8,501 bases of DNA, from positions 1 to 8,501 of the forward strand of contig CAJXMS010000081.1 in NCBI GenBank assembly GCA_913056475.1. Reading direction: 5' to 3'. A program made the position numbers and the translations under genes. The DNA is from an uncultured Bacteroidota bacterium (GTDB lineage Bacteria > Bacteroidota > Bacteroidia > Flavobacteriales > Schleiferiaceae). Shown piece by piece: positions 6,035 through 8,501 of the stretch; the stretch's first letter is position 1; each line of letters starts with the position of its first letter. The notes under the pieces were generated by a model. The model saw only the letters and a program-made list of their open reading frames with translations, had not been told where the DNA came from and made no database searches.

Positions 6035-7447
6035 ATGAAATGGCAGCGCAGTGGCATCTTACTGTTGGGCCCGGGCTGGCTGCTCCTGGCCCAGGCCCTC
6101 CCACTACCAGGACTTATGCCTGCTATGACCGGGGTAGTCCTATGGATGCTCACCTGGTGGGTTACCACCGTGGTACCCATCGGCGTTACGGCCCTGCTGC
6201 CCATGGTACTATACCCTCTTTTGGGCATCGCCTCCCTGGCCGAAACCACGGCCAATTACGCCCATCCCATCATTTACCTCTTCTTCGGGGGCTTTGTCAT
6301 TGGCCTAGCCATTCAAAAATGGAACTTGCACCGGCGCATTGCTTTGCAAATCCTACGTCTCAGTGGCGCCGGGTTGCGCCGGGTAGTACTGGGCGCTATG
6401 GCCGCCACTTTTTTACTGAGCATGTGGATATCAAACACTTCCACCACCGTTATGATGTTGCCCATCGGCTTAAGCATTGTACAGCTGCTGGAAGGGCAGT
6501 TTGCCCCCGCTACCGCTCAAAAGCTGGCGACCGCCCTGTTATTGGGCATCGCTTATTCCGCCAATGTGGGGGGCATGGCCACCCTCATCGGAACGCCGCC
6601 CAACCTGGTGCTGGCAAGCCTCATGGAAGACCACGGCGGATTTTCCTTTGACTTTACCAGCTGGCTTCTGTTAGCACTCCCCCTGGCCCTGATCTTATTC
6701 GGGATTATCTACTTGCTGCTCACCCGGTTCTTTTTCCCGCTGGGCCGCGAGCGCTCTGAAGAACTAAAACGCCTTCTAGAAGCGCAGCTTCGCAAGTTAG
6801 GCCGCCTGCAAGCGGGCGAAAAACGAGTCTTGCTGGTACTGAGCACCACCGCCACGCTTTGGATCTTCCGGCGCCCATTACAGGAGGTGCTCCCCATCCT
6901 TTCCCCGCTTTCGGATCCGCTCATCGCAGTAAGTGCCGCCATCGCCCTCTTCATTATAAGTACTCCCAGTAAGGAAGGAAGGCGCCCTTTGCTCCAGTGG
7001 CCGGATATGAAGGAGCTACCCTGGGGTATCCTTTTGCTCTTTGGCGGGGGGCTTTCTTTGGCCGATGGCCTGGAACGCAGTCAAATTGTGAAGGAGGTAG
7101 GCCACTGGATCAGTGCGGGGCACTATCCGCACCTCTTTTTAGTTATCCTGCTCATCACCGCTTTCTCCCTCCTCCTCACCGAAGTAATGAGCAATGTGGC
7201 CCTGGTGTCCGTCTTCATCCCGGTAGCCCTGGTCATTGCCCCCCAGCTGCAGCTTCCCACCGCGCAGCTCAGCGTTCCCCTCACCCTGGCGGCCAGTTGT
7301 GCCTTTATGTTTCCCATTTCCACGCCGCCCAATGCCGTGGTTTACAGCAGTCAGCATATTTCCATGCGCCAAATGGCAGGGGTCGGTTTTCTTTTGAACC
7401 TCCTAGCTATAGGGGCTATAGCCCTGTACACCTGGTGGTTTGTTTAG
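6035..7447 (+). CDS. DASS/SLC13-family sodium-coupled anion transporter
   Basis: Inner-membrane symporter of 470 residues with many hydrophobic segments, of the divalent anion:sodium symporter family (dicarboxylates or sulfate). Family marks are the first SNT motif in WISNTSTTVMMLPIG (SNT at 133-135), GGMATLIGTPPN ending at 190, the second-half motif EVMSNVALVSVFIP (SNV at 386-388) and FPISTPPNAVVYSS (STPPN at 429-433). Together they form the two inverted-repeat substrate and sodium sites. The second motif has Val where many members have Thr. Length fits the roughly 460-residue bacterial homologues. The ATG at 6035 gives the family-like N-terminus MKWQRSGILLLGPGW; an in-frame ATG at 5993 adds 14 residues and lies inside an inverted repeat, so it is less likely. 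No exact -7 box was found; TATTTTG at 6022-6028 is a near match. Substrate cannot be assigned. It is divergent from the sensory operon, so co-regulation is possible. Confidence 0.93.
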   Translation: MKWQRSGILLLGPGWLLLAQALPLPGLMPAMTGVVLWMLTWWVTTVVPIGVTALLPMVLYPLLGIASLAETTANYAHPIIYLFFGGFVIGLAIQKWNLHRRIALQILRLSGAGLRRVVLGAMAATFLLSMWISNTSTTVMMLPIGLSIVQLLEGQFAPATAQKLATALLLGIAYSANVGGMATLIGTPPNLVLASLMEDHGGFSFDFTSWLLLALPLALILFGIIYLLLTRFFFPLGRERSEELKRLLEAQLRKLGRLQAGEKRVLLVLSTTATLWIFRRPLQEVLPILSPLSDPLIAVSAAIALFIISTPSKEGRRPLLQWPDMKELPWGILLLFGGGLSLADGLERSQIVKEVGHWISAGHYPHLFLVILLITAFSLLLTEVMSNVALVSVFIPVALVIAPQLQLPTAQLSVPLTLAASCAFMFPISTPPNAVVYSSQHISMRQMAGVGFLLNLLAIGAIALYTWWFV

Positions 7448-7536
7448 GCCTGCCGGCCAAATGTAGCTGCCCCCGCGAGGAACCTTGAACTCCCCCAATA
7501 AGCGCAGAGGCCCGCTTTAAGTCCTGCGTCAGTAGT

Positions 7537-8501
7537 TCAAAACAAGCCCTCGATGCCTTCTTCCGTGAGATTTATTCCGAGGGCCGCCGGTTCCTTAGGC
7601 AGGCCGGGCATCCGCATAATACTCCCCGCTATAGGCACCAAAAATCCGGCACCGGAAGCCATCTCTACGGCCCTGATGTGGAGGACATGGTCCCTGGGCG
7701 CCCCCTTTTGTTGCGGGTCTTCGGAAAAAGACTTCTCCGTTTTGGCCATGCAAATACCCCAGGGGCGCTCCCCTAGCCGGGCTATTTGGCGTAAATGCTT
7801 GCGCGCCTCCGGGCTGTACTTTACTTCGGATGCGCCGTAAATTTTCTGAGCCAGGGTGCTGATTTTGGCGGTAACCGAATCCGTGAGGGGGTATAAAGGT
7901 TTAAATTCGCTGGGCTTTTCGCAAAGCGCTACGGCCCGCTCAGCGAGTTTCTCCGCTCCGGCCCCTCCTTGCCCCCAGGCATCGGCCCGCTCGCAGGCCA
8001 CGGATAAGGACTGGCAGAGCGCTTCCACGGCTTGTAGCTCTTCCTCGCTGTCGTGCGTAAAGGGATTGATGGCCACCAGCGGGGTGATGCCAAAGCGCTT
8101 CACATTTTGGAGATGGCGGGCCAGATGATCACGGCCCCGGCCTACCGCCTCGGGATCGGGCTGGTTTAATTGGTCAAGCGCCGTCCCGCCCTGGTATTTG
8201 AGGGCGCGCACCGTGGCCACCAGTACCACTACTCGGGGAGCAAGCCCTCCCTGCCGGGCTTTGATATCCAAAAATTTTTCTCCGCCCAGGTCAAAGCCAA
8301 ATCCCGCTTCCGTTACCACATAGTCGGCCAGGCTCATGCCCAAACGGGTGGCCAAGAGGGTATTGGTGCCCTGGGCGATATTGGCAAAGGGCCCGCCGTG
8401 TAGCAAGGCGGGATTACCTTCCAGGCTTTGCACCAAATTGGGTTTCAAGGCATGTTGAAGCAGAGCGGCCATGGCCCCTACTACGCCTATATCCGCGGCA
8501 T
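7537..8501 (-). CDS. fhs: Formate-tetrahydrofolate ligase, C-terminal part (truncated by window edge)
   Basis: Cytoplasmic enzyme that joins formate to tetrahydrofolate using ATP, giving 10-formyl-THF for one-carbon metabolism. The reading frame enters from the right edge and ends with TGA at 7537, so about 321 C-terminal residues of the usual 555 or so are present. Family motifs in order: GAMAALLQHALKPNLVQSLE, HGGPFANIAQGTN, TEAGFGFDLGGEKFLDIKAR, VATVRALKYQGG (second family signature), AINPFTHDSEEE, YGASEVKYSPEA, ICMAKTEKSFSEDP, SGAGFLVPIAGSIMRMPGLP, and a terminal EGLF. The internal Met at 8472 is not the start, because the conserved sequence continues upstream in frame (DIGVVGAMAA). The ATP-binding P-loop lies outside the window. 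It is convergent with the transporter across an 89-bp gap that shows no clear terminator. The signature has Gln where His or Asn is usual. Confidence 0.97.
   Translation of the reverse strand, partial: AADIGVVGAMAALLQHALKPNLVQSLEGNPALLHGGPFANIAQGTNTLLATRLGMSLADYVVTEAGFGFDLGGEKFLDIKARQGGLAPRVVVLVATVRALKYQGGTALDQLNQPDPEAVGRGRDHLARHLQNVKRFGITPLVAINPFTHDSEEELQAVEALCQSLSVACERADAWGQGGAGAEKLAERAVALCEKPSEFKPLYPLTDSVTAKISTLAQKIYGASEVKYSPEARKHLRQIARLGERPWGICMAKTEKSFSEDPQQKGAPRDHVLHIRAVEMASGAGFLVPIAGSIMRMPGLPKEPAALGINLTEEGIEGLF

Noticed and set aside
7447..7458. GGCC-TGCC-GGCC hairpin just after the transporter stop as a terminator
   Set aside because: The stem is only 4 bp and is followed by AAATG, with no T-run.
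7503..7528. CGCAG/CTGCG inverted repeat after the fhs stop as a terminator
   Set aside because: The stem is short, the loop is 16 nt, and no T-run follows on the minus strand.

Overview
The window looks like chromosomal DNA from a moderately GC-rich member of the Bacteroidota. The best evidence is the promoter sequences. Three genes or operons are preceded by an exact Bacteroidota-type -7 box (TAnnTTTG), Shine-Dalgarno sequences are not evident, and the protein types fit: a propeller/Y_Y_Y/LytS-type sensor kinase with a LytTR partner, a YceI protein and a Bacteroidota-like L34. The lineage below phylum cannot be fixed from sequence alone.

Layout. From the left edge, on the minus strand, lie the N-terminal third of carB (truncated by the window), its promoter, the strong intrinsic terminator of rpmH, and rpmH itself (ribosomal protein L34) with its own promoter. 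After about 200 bp without a gene comes a three-gene minus-strand operon, transcribed in the order YceI-family secreted protein, 945-aa membrane sensor histidine kinase, LytTR response regulator. The genes are tightly packed: a 4-nt ATGA overlap, then a 12-nt gap. A roughly 250-bp divergent intergenic region follows. It carries the operon promoter and two inverted-repeat candidates for regulator binding. On the plus strand is a DASS/SLC13-family anion:sodium symporter gene. At the right edge, on the minus strand, is the C-terminal part of formate-tetrahydrofolate ligase (fhs), truncated by the window.

How the genes relate. carB (carbamoyl phosphate for pyrimidine and arginine synthesis), rpmH and fhs (one-carbon metabolism) are housekeeping genes with no obvious functional link. 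The accessory part is the yceI-like/kinase/regulator operon with the divergent transporter. It can be read as a self-contained sensing module: an exported probable lipid-binding YceI protein is co-translated with a kinase that has a large periplasmic propeller sensor, which would phosphorylate a LytTR transcription factor. Candidate binding sites lie between this operon and the transporter. No mobile element, CRISPR array, tRNA or rRNA was seen. No clearly undescribed system is evident; the YceI-coupled sensory operon and its intergenic repeats are the most interesting part.
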